The notes under the pieces were generated by a model. It did no database searches. It was not told the DNA's origin and worked only from the letters and a program-made list of their open reading frames with translations. This document shows, in pieces, positions 1-13,200 of a DNA stretch of 64,000 bases (within the stretch, counting starts at the first letter, position 1; each line of letters begins with the position of its first letter). Source of the DNA: Thamnaconus septentrionalis (Eukaryota; Chordata; Actinopteri; Tetraodontiformes; Monacanthidae); the NCBI GenBank assembly GCA_009823395.1, contig CM020510.1, positions 9,313,273-9,377,272 of the forward strand, in the 5' to 3' direction. The position numbers and the translations under genes are program-made.

Positions 1-109
1 AAAGCTCAAAGGCCACATATACTATTAGCACAATCTTTTTGCTCCAGCATCCCTGACTGCACGCAGCGGCCATCATTGTCACCCCAACACCTTTTGAAGC
101 AGTCTTCAT
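1..109 (-). CDS. First coding exon (partial) of a leftward gene, possibly EVA1C
   Basis: On the minus strand an ATG at 109-107 in good context (GCCAAAATGA) opens a frame that stays open to the window edge (36 codons). It begins MKTASKG and contains a hydrophobic stretch, KIVLIVYVAFEL, that could be a signal peptide or signal anchor. The ATG lies 21 nt inside an exon whose acceptor (CAG at 133-131, exon from 130 leftward) follows a long pyrimidine tract, which is strong evidence for a real splice site. The gene is transcribed away from URB1, head to head. In human, EVA1C is the divergent neighbour of URB1, so EVA1C is the synteny guess, but the 36 residues do not identify a family. Seen: acceptor, ATG and open frame. 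Inferred: identity. Confidence 0.45.
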   Translation of the reverse strand, partial: MKTASKGVGVTMMAAACSQGCWSKKIVLIVYVAFEL

Positions 110-130
110 TTTGGCTCCTCCTTTTCAAAC
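110..130 (-). other. 5' UTR part of the leftward gene's second exon
   Basis: These 21 nt lie between the strong minus-strand acceptor and the proposed start codon. If the exon is spliced to the CpG-rich exon ending at 6057, a short upstream ORF starting at 6185 terminates immediately after the junction (GTT TGA). Confidence 0.4.
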
Positions 131-3100
131 CTGAATGCACAGAAAGAGAAAAGGAAAGATGTATAAAATTGGAAAAGGAAAGAAACTAAAAAATATATAT
201 ACATATTTTATTGTGTTGAAGTACTGTATGCATATTTCAATCAATCAATCAACCTTTTTTTTTTTTTTTAGAAAGGGTTATATCACAGCCAAAGGCATTT
301 CAAAGCTCTTAAAAAAAAAATCAACACTTCACACCTTAGACACCTGCAATGTTTTTCACTGCAGAAATATGCCCACAGAAAACTACCTCTGACCTGGAAG
401 TTCTTGGCTGCAAAACCTTAATTAAAAATGTAACATGTTCCATCTATTCCAAGTTCAGCATATTAATAAGTATGTTAAGCTTATGCAGCAACTTTTAAAT
501 ACCTCTCTACTCAAACCTCTACCAGTTAAATATATTTTCAACAGAATCAAGTGTTAAAAAAGAATTTATATAATATTGAATATTTTATTTATCGTACTTA
601 AAAAATATATATGCAACATTCTTGTTAAACTGACAGCTATGCTGTCTCAGTGGAACCACAATGGAGCAGAGGATGAGTGGTTGAGACTGCGAGACAATTT
701 GGAGGAATGTGGAAACAGTAACGAGACTGCCGCTGCCAGATTGCGGAATAAAAAATGTCTGACACACAGGAAATCCTTCACTTTTCATAGGCTTATTGCC
801 AGTGCTTCTGCCTAAATACGCCTTCGTGGAGTTTGAAAAATAAATACATTGATGATTTTTAGGAATTATATGCAGATATGTAAAGCAAACTTTTAATTCG
901 ATTTGTCAGTAATTAGATTTGTGAAGGCTTTGCGGGGCTCCCTCCGGTGGTTTCAGAGATTAATACAGAGAAAAAAGTGCAACAAATGAAAAATGGAAGA
1001 AAAAAGTTGTTCATGTGTGCAATAAAAATGCCTGCTACGCATCCCTGAGAACAATCAGAAGATTTGTATCAGCTCTGGTGGTGACAGCATGTTTGAATGA
1101 CGGAGCAATTCAGTGGAGTTGATGGGCTCCACACAGTCTACCTCTCACCCTTTTCTGGCTCTGCAGCATTGTAATTGAGCACTGCTGGAAGTCGGCCATA
1201 AACCCTCCAGATTCCATTACCAATGTCAGTCTGCCAAGAGATGCTAACTTTACACTCATAAATTGGATTAAATTATACTGAGCGTAAACTTGGTATGGTG
1301 CAATAAGTCATATAGATGGGTTTGTAAAATGGAATTACGCATTGGTTCTATTGTGGTAGTTAAGGGTAAATTAATTGCTAAAGAAATGGACACTGCTAGC
1401 CAACGGTCTCATAATTGTTGTCATAGTTGCAAATGGCAGGAGCAGTATGTTGTTATGTGGCGGGTGTTCTTGGAAAAATATAACCACATATGGGCTAGCA
1501 TGAAATCTCGACAGCTTTAGAAAATACTGATACTGTGCTTGACTGAACACTGGGGATGCATTTAAAAAAAAGCCCACTCCAAACTACAAAGGATAGTTTT
1601 TCAAGGCCAGAATCTCTGTCCAAAGGCCACAACTTAAATAATGCATTCTCTGGTCGAGATACAGTGGCAGGCCAGGGTTTTTTAATAGATGTAACAGGCG
1701 CAGTGTAGGGATTACACAATGCCATGCTAAAGTACCAACGGACCACCAAATAGAACAACAAGGGAAAGAGCAAATACTGTTACTGATCCTCTCCCGGGCA
1801 TCGATCTTTGAGTCTGGGAGTAAGTGGCCAATTGTTAAACATCCAGAGAAAGAAATCGTACAGCCTGCTGATTCTTCAATACACTGACTGTGAACTGCAC
1901 AACAATGTGAGAGCGCCGTTAAAGTGAGCCCAATGTGTCTAAAGCACCCAATGTTGGCTGGCTGCATTGCAAGTAGTAAATTTAAACTCCAGTGTTATCA
2001 GTTGGAACAAGAACAGAAATATACAAATCAAATAATCTTGATGAATAGTTCATGATATGAAAGACAACTTCATATTGAATTCAGGAAACTTCATGTTGAA
2101 GAGATAACTAGAGTATTATGGAACTCGCGTGTGGGGCTTCGCTGTTTTAAAAACAATATTTTCACAGCAGAGCTAAAAAGCTAGCAGAGCTAAAACTTTG
2201 TTGCTGGAGTAAACCTGCTCCCATAACCTGCTGTGCTGAGCATTGTGGGTTGTGTTATTATAATTACATTATTATAAACATAGCAAGGGGTTCTTATGTG
2301 CTTCCTTGTCATTAGGAGCCAAGTAAGGGCAGCATGTCGTAAACACTGTTCACAAGGTGCTGCCTTCAAATGCATTCAAATGAGCCACTTTCCTCGGCTA
2401 CGGTTGACATATGGCCCATTCGATTATCACAATTATGAAGAGATGCATATTCTGGTGGGCCACTTTAAACACCACAAAAACCCTTAAAAAAAAGAAAGAA
2501 AAAAAAAAAGAGCCTCTCTACTCAGCCTGAAAAAACCATGTGACTAGTGACCAACCAGCTCCTACGTGGCTTTTCATTAATTTAATTGACTGTGGTTCAT
2601 ACTACACGTGCGAAAATGCTTAGAATTTTGATTCAAATGTAGCCACCACGTTGTGATGGAAGGTTTGACATGGTCTACAACTTGGTATGTATCAGTGGGT
2701 TGCCTCTGCTGAGTCATGCTGTCAGTCTTTTTTTGCATTTATTCATTTATTTATTTATTTGCCATAGTTTTTAGCGAAGCATCTTAATCATGGATGAGAC
2801 TCTTTCCGGAGCCTTGGTGAGTTTTTCTGCCTTTTTTTTTCGTATGATTAAATACTCTAAAAACTTGATCTACAAAAGAATGAAGCTGTATTTTTAGCCT
2901 TTTGTTTAGAGCATCCTGATGCTGTTTTGGACCTGCAGCATGTTTGGCAGGGTGCTAAAACAAGGTGGCCACAAGGGGGTCCCAGAGGAGGGATATCAAC
3001 ACCTGGCTGGGCTTGTTGTATTAAAACAATGCATTTCCACTGCTGCAGTTTCCGAAGAAGTCAAATATTGTGACAATAAGTGTCCCAAATATTCTATTTG

Positions 3101-5013
3101 TCCTTAAACTAAATCTTGCCTTAATGCAGAATGTAACTACGGTTACTATTCCTAACCAGCAGGTGTGAATCATATCACAAATTGTGCACCTCATTATCAG
3201 CCACAGTTAAAGCATTGACCCACTTTCTGCTGAACTCTGTGAAAGAAGTCAGGCGAACCCAAGGCTTTCTGGGCTTTACATGCCAAATGCAACCTTTTGT
3301 TTCAAAACAATGAACACGACTTTGAGCGCTCTGCTAGCTGTGGAATCAGCCTCAAAATCCTTCTTTGGCAATAACACCCAGCACATCAGGGTTGTATTTC
3401 TACCTTTCCACTAAAAATTAGGGATCCGTACTTTATGATAGCTGAAAAAACATACTTAATTCTGTTGTCTCTTTCACATCCAGAAGAAGATGCCTCACCG
3501 TTTTAGTTTGCCAACTTTTAACTGATAAAACATCAGCGCAGCCACTGTTGAATCTTTCCATATGTCAACACCTACATTCAATAAAAGAATGTAATGTTGC
3601 TGTAAAAGATACTGCAGAACATCACAACATTGTGGAGCTCCAACACATCACACAGTCAAAGTTTTACCATTTATCTCCATCACAATGTGCATTGCAGGCC
3701 AACTGCTCATTGTCCACTACATGTTTTATTTATCCCAAATTTACAAATGTTACAATTTGGTATTTCCTCATGGAACCCTAATGGATGTATACTGTAGGAT
3801 TACATGTTAAGTATACCAATTAGAAAAAAGTTCTTAAACTGTAGCTTAACTGCTTCTTAACTGGAGCTCGACTGCTGCTTAACTGTAGCTTAATTGCGTC
3901 ACTTCAATTAACAAAAGCGGAATGTTTTGCAGCCGCAACAGGCCTAGAGAGACAACTGCAGTCACGGACTTATAAAATTGAGCTAATTCCACACTGTGAT
4001 CCCAGTTAACTCAATGAAAACTTCTGTGGTTTTGAAGACATGCCAGGCTGCCTGAGGCTCAGTGAGCAATAACGGAGCCGACAGACAGAGCTGCAGATTG
4101 ACTGGACATGTGAATGACGGACTAAAAAGCTACAAATGTTCGCCAGATCATTGCCTCACAAGTGCCCCTTCCATTTCTTTATTTTTTGTATTTTTTTTCA
4201 TGGCCTGCATTAGCCTGCGAAACATCAGTCCCTCTGCATGGAAAAGTCATCACAGGCTTGAGATACACACACGCTTCCTGGCCATAACAAACAGAGTATT
4301 GGGAAAACACAGCGGCTCCGTTTCGAGAACAAGCCGAGGCTCTGTGAGATTCCGTGACAAGACGGATGATCTCTTTCCCACAGCAATATCAGCATGGGTT
4401 GGTTCAGCTGTTTGGCTAAGATGCTGCAGATAAGAAACATACACCTTGTGGCTTTGAAGATGACACCGTCTGATATTGGCTTGGCCGTACAACTCATTGC
4501 ATCATTCAAAACAGATGTGCATCATGTTACAGTAGCCAGGGTGCCAGAAGTGTTTGGACAGTATTACTACAACCAGGGTCAGAGTTCATCCGGTGCACGA
4601 ACACGAGGACAGCACTGGGTCCATGACAAATTTTTACAGGGTAAAGTTAAAGTTTGAGTAGATGCTTTTTGCCATTACACTAAAGAATGGAATTTATCTT
4701 TGTATTACTAACAACTTACATAGATTTAAAACAAAAAAACAACAATGTAATACCTTGATGGAGAGCTTCTATTAATAGTGTATCATTTGAATAATTTATC
4801 ATCTAGAATAGATGGTGAATCATCCACGTGGATTTGAGATCCTCTGCTGCCGACTATGCACCGCATGAGTCAGACTGCAGCTGTGACAAAAAAATCAGAA
4901 ATGCAAAACAGCAAAAAAAAAAACTTTTACATGTTGATGCAGCCATTCCAAAAAAAACATTATGTAATTTTTTCATTCTTTTTCAACATCATATGCAAGC
5001 TAAAAGAAGTATC

Positions 5014-5069
<56 letters not shown>

Positions 5070-6056
5070 GCTTCCTGGATTGCGTCTTAACAGAGCGAGA
5101 ACGTCACGCAGGAACTACAGATGTGTCACAATTCAAACTTTAAACGACTCCGCCTTCCGCCCGCAACCGGTGGAGGATTAAAAGGAGAAGAAGAAAAAAG
5201 GAGGAGTCTGCTCTTGTGTCAGAAGTTTTATTTTAATCGCGGGGTTGCGTAATTGCTCGGTTGCTCCGTGCCATCCATCACTGCGGCGACGAGTGCGCGC
5301 GGTGATGGAACCCAGCGGAGACCTTAATGAATTTATTAATTGGCTGAATAGAACACCTATTCACGGTCAATGAACACAAGTCTGCCCGCACAATAACGGT
5401 GCCGACATGTGGATAATCACTCGGTTGTGCGCTCAGGCGGAGTGAGAGGGGAACGCACAAAAGGCTCTGCCGACAATAAAATACCTCCAGAGGTTGACCA
5501 GTTTGGAAAGAATCTCTCCGGGAGGAGGGGGAGGGTGGGAGTGGGGCAAGTGTGACATGACATGTGGGGTTTAAAAAGGAGGGGGGGGGTTTCGTGAAGG
5601 TATGCGCGCACGCTGAGTGCGTTCGGTGCATGTGGAACGCAGCAGCCAGCCATCCGCCGTTTAATATTGATGCTGGTACAACTTCCGCGCCTGAATTTAG
5701 CTACTTTCTAATGACGGCGGATTCATGCATGTTTAAAAAATAACGAGGGTTGGGGCGAAAACGGAGGAGAGCAGCAGATCACACGCACGGGAATTTCTTC
5801 TTCTTCTTTTGCAGCAACCTACTTTAAACGCAGCTTGCGTTCCATCAACTTTGCATGAAACGAGGCAAAAGTTTCAAATGAGGGAGGGAAAATGACTAAT
5901 TTATTCCACCAATGTCTTTCCAAAACAAAGGCTACTGTAGGGCGAAGTGGAATCAGAACTGATGGAAAACAGCTGTAATGGATAAACCCGGGGGTGATGG
6001 ACAGACATCAAGGCTGCATGTGGAGTGAGGGAGGCACGCGATGATGGGGTACTCAC
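131..6056 (-). other. Probable first intron of the leftward gene; no coding seen
   Basis: The stretch is AT-rich with no convincing exon on either strand. It holds homopolymer runs (T at about 254-269), a (CTAT)n microsatellite at 5014-5067, and GC-rich sequence from about 5080 onward that belongs to the CpG-rich promoter zone. It is bounded by a consensus minus-strand donor (GTGAGT, 6056-6051) and an acceptor at 133-131. Confidence 0.35.
5014..5067. repeat. (CTAT)n microsatellite
   Basis: About 13 tandem CTAT units, essentially uninterrupted. Confidence 0.97.
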
Positions 6057-6650
6057 ATTCATCTGTTGCTCCGTTGCGTTCAATAGAAGACAAAGCCGGC
6101 TCGCCACGATATCCTTCCTCAGTAATCCCTCATCAAACCCAAAGTGAAAGTTCCATCCGCAACATTTCAGGGGCCGAACCGTCATCCGCCAGTGATTGAG
6201 AAGATCTCCCAGCGCCGACCGCCACTTCCAGTTTCAGACAAGCGATTCGCTGCCGGTGTCCAGATTCCGTCCTTCCCCCCGCGATTCCGCTTAAAATGCG
6301 CTGCTAGTAGTGGGGAGAAAATGTTCAACTTGAGGCAACAACTTTTCTTTGCGTCTCTCCGGAGACGTGACCACCCGCTTCCCCGTCGTCCGTCTGGTCT
6401 GGTCGCCGCCGCCACAGCCGCTGCAGCGCTCCCTCTCTCACACACGCGCAAGCGCGCGCGCACACACACATACACACCCACAAAAAGACACGCACCCGGA
6501 CTCGGGATCACTTTGGAAGCGTGTGTGGGGCCGATCGGTCGACGTCCCTCTCCAAATGTAATTTATTCAACACGTGACAGAGAACAGAGCAGCCTCCCAG
6601 TGCTGCTGCTGCTGCTGCTGCCGCCACAAGGAGCCACACTGACTGCGGAG
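5080..6650. promoter_or_regulatory. CpG-rich promoter zone of the leftward gene
   Basis: CpG dinucleotides and GC content rise sharply against the AT-rich surroundings (for example GCGGCGACGAGTGCGCGCGG near 5283). The zone contains a CTG run (about 6600-6620) and a CA/CG-rich simple tract (about 6445-6490). A minus-strand splice donor lies inside it. This suggests a transcription start region for the gene running left. No TATA box was assigned. Confidence 0.45.
6057..6550 (-). other. Probable non-coding first exon of the leftward gene
   Basis: The exon's 3' edge is set by a near-perfect donor on the minus strand (GATGAAT then GTGAGTAC, junction 6057/6056). The right edge is only approximate. 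A minus-strand upstream ORF starts at 6185; if spliced to the exon at 130 it ends one codon after the junction, so the main start would be the ATG at 109. Another intervening exon cannot be excluded. Confidence 0.35.
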
Positions 6651-7260
6651 GGGAGAGCCAGGTCCTCTCTGAACTTTGGTGCCGCCATCCTCCAAAGAGA
6701 GGAAGTGTAAATCAAGCCAAGTCAAGCCGAGGTACCACACCTGGCTAGCAGTTGAAAGTGCGTGTCAGTAAATCTTGGAAAGGTGTTTTGTTTTGTTTTA
6801 ACTATAAAGTTGTTGTTTTTTTTTGTTTGTTTGTTTGTTTTGTTTTTGTTTTTAATAATGTGTTTGGAACTGATTCTGCAAATCCCAAGTAAGCACACAT
6901 TTGGATGGGTCAAAGGTTGAATATTTTCATTTCATCTACTTATCTTAATGACACAAGGTTTTTTTTGTTCTTCTTGTGTTCAGACAAAGTCAAAGGGTGA
7001 CGTTCCCATACCTCCTGATGTGTTTTGGCAGTCACACTGCAACTTTCCTCATACAGCATCCCCTAACTTTGTGTGAAAAAAAGAAAAAAAAAAGCTTGTA
7101 TCAGTGGATGAGTCATCTTTTCCTAGATAACAATGAAATAAAAAATAGTAGTGGAGATGGTTGACGTGTCTTCTTCCTCCACCCTTGCTCTTTTAAAATA
7201 ATACATCAAAGAATGAGGTGTCCAACTATAATGACTAATGACATTTGCTTATTTCAATCA

Positions 7261-7473
7261 TCCATCCATTTTCAATAGCAGCTTATTCCTGAGCTCATGG
7301 TCACAGGGGTCTGCTGGAGCCAATCCCAGCTGTCATTTAGAGTTTCCAAAGAGAGAACTCACGCAGACACAGGGAGAGCATGCAAACTCCACACAGAAAG
7401 GCCCCAGGCCCGGAAGCAAAACCACAACCTTCTTGCTATGAGGCAGCAGCACTAACTGCACCACCGTATGGCT
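7261..7473 (-). mobile_element. tRNA-headed SINE with (ATGG)n tail, 213 bp
   Basis: Read on the minus strand, the element starts with a tRNA-like head (GGTGGTGCAGTTAGTGC, resembling an A box) and continues with the widespread teleost segment AGTTTGCATGCTCTCCCTGT. It ends in a tail AAAATGGATGGA. It is flanked by a 13-bp target duplication, CTTATTTCAATCA (7248-7260) and CTTATTTTAATCA (7474-7486), with one mismatch. The B box is degenerate. Its structure is that of a retroposed SINE that borrowed a LINE 3' end; I do not assign a named family. Confidence 0.75.
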
Positions 7474-10039
7474 CTTATTTTAATCAAGAAAAGTGTTTAA
7501 GTTTATTAAACAATCAGTGGACAGTGGCTTAAGCGTGGTTAGCAAATGTGGGCTCTATGACTAAAAATCTGCTTGGGGCTCCCTCCCAGCAGCGGAGGCA
7601 TCATTTCAGAAGTGAAGGGGATAAATTGCTCACAGGTTTTGCAAACTGATAAAAGGTCTCTTGAGTGATTCACCATTCTCTTGCATTTAAGTGTCCTTCT
7701 GTATGTGATGTCTTGCAATATAGGAAGAAAAACTTAATACTATAAATAAAAGCGGTTCCAAAATAGCTCTGAATATTTTTTTTTCCGAATCACTCGTCTT
7801 GTAGACATTTCCTCAGCCAGTTATAATTTCCCCTTCCCTGTGAAGCTTTGGCTAAGAATTGGTGTAGTCTTGATACCTGTGTGGTTTCTCTCTGTCCCTC
7901 TTCTATCTATTTGAAACAATATATATATTAATGTGCGAAGCCAAAAGATTATAAATAAGACAATGACGGGTTTTTTTTATTTTGAAAACAATAGCCAGGT
8001 CACTTTTATGCAATAGCTAGCTTTTCACAGCCAGTTACATCTCACCTGTGAAGACCAGCATGTTGCCTCTGATGCACTTCCTCCTCCCTAATCGGGCTTT
8101 TTCTGTAGTAGAAATAAATATGTTCAGTTATGTGCAAAGCAATGACGAGCACAAAGTTCGCGCACAAATGAATGAGTGGGTTTATTGCTAGCATAAACCC
8201 AGCTAGCAAACGATTGACACAGGTAACAATAACATGAGCGTTATGTTAACTAGCCTCTGTTAATAACCCCGCATTAATTTAGCCAACAGTACTACTCAAC
8301 TTACACGGTTTGCTTAAAAGAAACATTGCAAGGTTTTCTGCCTTTTGCTTCCTGGTTTGATTTCCCGTAAGTAACACGAACAGCGGCACGTCTGAGTGAC
8401 TCTTTCAAGCCGACTCATGGTGCGTTTAAAGATGGCTCTGAAAAACTAGATAGAACTGTTGCAACGACAGTAAAAGTTCTCTGATTCTGACATTTAAGGG
8501 GCTGTAAACATGACGCCACTAGATGTCATAGTTTTGCACTGCTTTTTCTTGACAACAAACCGGCTCCCTGCAGCTCCGGACAGCGAGTACTGAACCGACC
8601 AAACAAATATAAATCGCAAATATTGTTGACAAAGGTCCAATGCTACAAGTTTATCTCTCGTAGTATCACAGTTTAGAATAGCATCTTGGCTGTGTCTGTT
8701 CACCACTGGCTGTTTATCAACAAAGTGTTGGAGGTGGAACAGGGTTATGGTACTGAAGACAGAGTGGACCAGGGGACATGCATTAAAACGGCTTCTTGGC
8801 CATCCCTGAAAGTAAACAGGGAACAGTCGAGCAACATATACATAGAGTGCTGTGACGTCAATTTCTGCTTTAGACGTGAAGTCTAGTATTTTGAATATTT
8901 TATGTAGTTGTTTTAATCCACATAGTTGTGAATGACCCCAGGTGCCGTTTTTACATTAACTTCACAGGAATCTTTCACACGTCTAATGATTTTGCCCAGA
9001 TTCATATGCAGCGGTGTTTTTTTGTTTTGTTTTCCTCTATCGGGGTAAAATATATTGTATTTTTTCTTGCACTATTCATAAACTGTTTAATTTGCAAAAC
9101 AGAATTTTGGGCTGCTTGCATAGAAAACCACAAAAGGGGCAAAAGATAGATTTGTTTTGCCACTCTAACAAGTGTTTTGCTTTTGTATAAGGGATTTTAT
9201 GCTTCAGGCAGGATCTACCTACATGCATGCAGTATGTTATACAAGAGACACCAACAGTTTTAGAATGAGAAAAAGAACCTTGAGATTAAAGTCAGGAACT
9301 TTTTTTGAGGTATTATTTTCAGTGCCTCTTCTCCTCACATCCTTCAACTTTTAAAAGCACAAAATGCCAGCCGACTCCCTGGAGGAGCAGGTCTTTAAAT
9401 CTTTGAAAGTACTGGATCCAGAACCCTGCGTCACTGTCTAGTCAGTTGTCAACTGTTCTGAAAGTTATCAAAGTCCATTTATAGCGTGTAAACAACTGAG
9501 GCGTCCTACTGCGTCAAAGAAAAAGCAAGCAATGTTCCTTTCAGCCGCAGCTTTTGTTCAAACATCTTTGAGTCAGTAATCATTAACAATCATCAGGCAA
9601 ATGTATACAAAATGCATCAAATTTATTTTGCATGCTGAAAAATTCTCTGGACATTCCTGTTGCATGGCAGCCTGCTTGTTTATTTGATTTATGCTTGTGC
9701 TGATTGAGAAAAATAAAACTTCCTGGAAGATATGTCGTCAGTGACATTCCCGCGGCAACTCAAGATTTCTGCCAGTTTAAACCCCTTTCATCTCCGAGTG
9801 GAACAGCCACACTCCTCACTGTCAATCTGCGAACTGCTTCATCACCAAGCCGAATGAGTTTCAAGGCTGGCAGCAACTCATTATCACTGTGACAGGAGGG
9901 AAGAGGGGGCAAACTTGCCTGGAAATACATGCTTACTGATGTGCAAATGTAGACGAACATTTGCACAGAAACGACATTGTTTCAGGGCGTCAAAATGGCT
10001 TTTAAAGCTTTAATCCTCCTGTTTATTTGGCACATTGGC

Positions 10040-10205
10040 ACATTGGTACTGGGTCCAGCTGAAGGTGTGACACCAGGAAATTAGTGATAGATCAAGATCC
10101 TCGGACTTCAGATGTTGAGCCAACATTTTGAATTTTTGTGGTGATCCTCAAACAATTCTTGAGCTGTTGCAGTTGGTGCCTTATTCTGCAGGATAAGAAC
10201 TATTT
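10040..10205 (-). mobile_element. Decayed Tc1/mariner-like transposase fragment
   Basis: The minus-strand sequence encodes LFEDHHKNSKCWLN before hitting a stop. This resembles the C-terminal part of fish Tc1-like transposases (LFEEHNKEFKVL type), and the DNA on either side (CACCTTCAGCTGG) resembles the same element class. No termini were found. This is a short, degenerate match recalled by pattern, so family assignment is tentative. Confidence 0.3.
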
Positions 10206-13200
10206 TCTGTTAATGGGTGAACTTGGTAATATGTGCTTGATTTGCTTTTGACGTGTTTTAATTCACATACTATATATGAAGAGCAGAAGTCTTCTATCTC
10301 TATGGCAGATGCTTCACAGTGAGGATATTGGGAAGCGAGGGCACCCCAGCCCTTACTTGCAGTTCTTGCACCATTTATGGGTCATTTTAAACCTTTTCAC
10401 CCATTTGCAGTCATATGATTTGATAACAGGCTTGTTTTTGCTCAGGGAGTCTTGTCTCCAACTGTTCCGTCTACCACTTTTAGTACCACCTAAAAAGTGA
10501 ACAAATCAAAAAATACAGATGTCAACCTCATGTCTTTATTTGTGTTCTCCAGAATCTGGTACCGGTGATGTCAGGTGATGTCAATTAATGGACTGCTAGT
10601 GTAATCAAGCTCCCTCAGTGGTTGAGAGCATCTTGGCAGTGCTTTGTGAGTCATAGGAGACCGTGAAATTAAGAAAAAAAATATGTAATGGTGAATAAAT
10701 CTGCCATACCAATTTGAGCCACAATTTTATCCACATCATAAGGTAGTGGTTTGGGTAATTTTTCTGTGATGGCTATTTTAGTGACATTTGACCATGTGAA
10801 ACGTAGAGCTTGGCTCTCTGAACGGTGCTGAGAGTCAGTGGAAGGAATAATAAACAGTTCGAGTTTAATCAAGGTTAAAGTTTAGTATGTGCTGCTGTGT
10901 CTCTCAGCAGTTCAGTTCCACGGAACAGAAGCACATTAAGACCAACACATAAAAATAAACTGCAATTTGGAAGAAATTATGTTGAAACCAGTTGCACCTT
11001 TTTAACTTCAGTGTCATTCTGTAAATGCAGCTTGCGTGTGACTTGTGCAATTTATTTTTGGAAGGTTACTTTTAAACTGGTATTGAATTTGATTTTTTTT
11101 TTTTTTTTATTAGCCATCTGTCGTTCACCATTTTGCTCATCTTGTTTGTTGCAGTCATTTGTGAATGTAAATACAGAGCTACCTCACAGAGTATATTGGG
11201 GATCCTGCTGTTGTTTACACAGACGCAATAAGAGGCAATGCCTTGATAGACACTTTTATCTACTGGTATGAGGAAGAGCATTAGGCACAATAAAAGAACA
11301 CAAAACATAACTGAAAGGCTTCTTTTTAGATTGAGTGAAAAATGGAAAAGCAAAAAAAATATAATAAATCTGTTTTACTGCGCACAGTACTTTTCAAAGA
11401 CATAGTTTGCGGTCGTTTATTGCATGGGATTTAACCATTTGTGTTTCTCTAAAGTAGATATGATGTTGCCAAAGGTTGTGGTTTTTTTCCTGTTATGTTC
11501 CCAAAACATAATGTCACCAAAGGTACTTACAGTCCGATCCAGCATTCAGGACTTTCAGTTTGCTCCATTTACTATTCAGTTTTTCTCGGGAAAGCTGAAA
11601 GAGAGAAGTTCGAAGAGGTTGTGGTCGACAATTGCCGAGGAACCCTTGAAGGAAAGTGAAGTTGAGCTGTGTCCAAGGTGTGAATCCCTGCGGTGTTATA
11701 AATACATGTCAAGCTTCTAAAAAGATCCAGTCTCAGTTTGGCAGCAAGCGATCATGTGGATTAAATGGAATAAAACCACATTTTGAATAATTACAACACT
11801 ATTGTGTTTCTGTTAACTTGTCTGGTGCCAAAGCTCGCAAGTTGGCTGTTTTCCCCCTACATTTGTATGCAGACAGGCTAGATTTGGACATCTCGAGAGG
11901 AACCAAGCAGGTATCCACTGCCAACAGTCTAATGCTGCAACAAAATACATGCGCTCTCTACATCTTGAAGCTCTGGGTAGAGTTTCCTTTGTGCTGCTGT
12001 ATCTTTTTAAAGCTGAATTGTTGGATTCCACCGTTCAACACTCTCTGGGTTTCCAAAGTCGTGAGGATGCACTGAAAGGAAATTTGTTCCCTGAAATCCA
12101 ACCTGAGATAACCTGCAGGCTTCATTCAGGTTACTTTTGTAGACTCTCGTTAATGTCAGACCTTGATTGATTCTGCCATTCTGGATCGATGCCAAAAATG
12201 GACCAAGAAGATTTCAACAGACAAGTGAGGCTAATGAGAAGTGATCCTTCTGACAACAGAGGCAGAAGTTCTTTGAAAAAAAGTGCCATGAAGCAAAAAA
12301 AAAAGAAGAAGTAAACTACTGCAAACTTTGCTGAGAAGGAAAAAATCACCAATGCCAAGAATTATTCACCATCTTAGCACAGTATTTTGCAGCTTAATGC
12401 ATCTTTAATGAGATTTGGAAATTAGACTGTTAAATTATTCCCAATCTAACTTGTTTAATTTATAACTGTAATATTTTGCATTCTTTACCCTTAAAGGGAT
12501 TTGTTTTTCCCGAAGTCTAATAAGAGGATTTTTACTTCATATAGCTCCTTTATAGTTAGCCATTTCTTCCAAATTGCTAACTGGTCAAATTTGACTCTGG
12601 CTGCTGCCCAGTTAGCAGCATGTCGCCTGATAACAATCACAACCACTTCAGGAAGACAAAAAAAAGAAAATCTTTGGGGCTGTCCACAGTGAATGCCTTC
12701 TAATTAATAGACTATCAATCACGCAGTCAGGAATGTCGTTCTCCTGCAGGATGGAATTCCTCAGACATTGTGGGGAGCCTAACCGATTCTGATGGAGATC
12801 GCTTTATATTGCCCAGGAATGCATTCTGTTGTGCAGGGGAGGAATGTGCGGCATTGGGAAGGGATGGCCAGGAATTCCCAAAACAATTAAATTGCTCAAG
12901 CAAATGTTGCTTTGAGGAGTGGGGGGTGAAAAGGTTCTAATCCCACTCCTCCTCACATCACAATGCTGCCACGTGAGAACGTCTAAAGAAAAATCTAGCT
13001 ACTCTACCTTTCCTCTGTCATACCGGGACGGACCATTGCAAAACGCCTTGGCATTGAAATGAGCAATCACCACCAGGGTCAGCACAGAGCAACCTGGGTG
13101 AATTCCTTCATCACCCCGACTAAGGGGCTCTTTGGAAGCAACATGCAAATGCGTTGGACAAAATGAACCAGAAGTGATGTACGGCCACGGCCACAGTTTG

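Noticed and set aside
6144..6710. 188-codon + strand frame in the CpG-rich zone
   Set aside because: Arginine- and histidine-rich product of CpG and CA repeats without recognisable domain; the splice donor in the same place is on the opposite strand.
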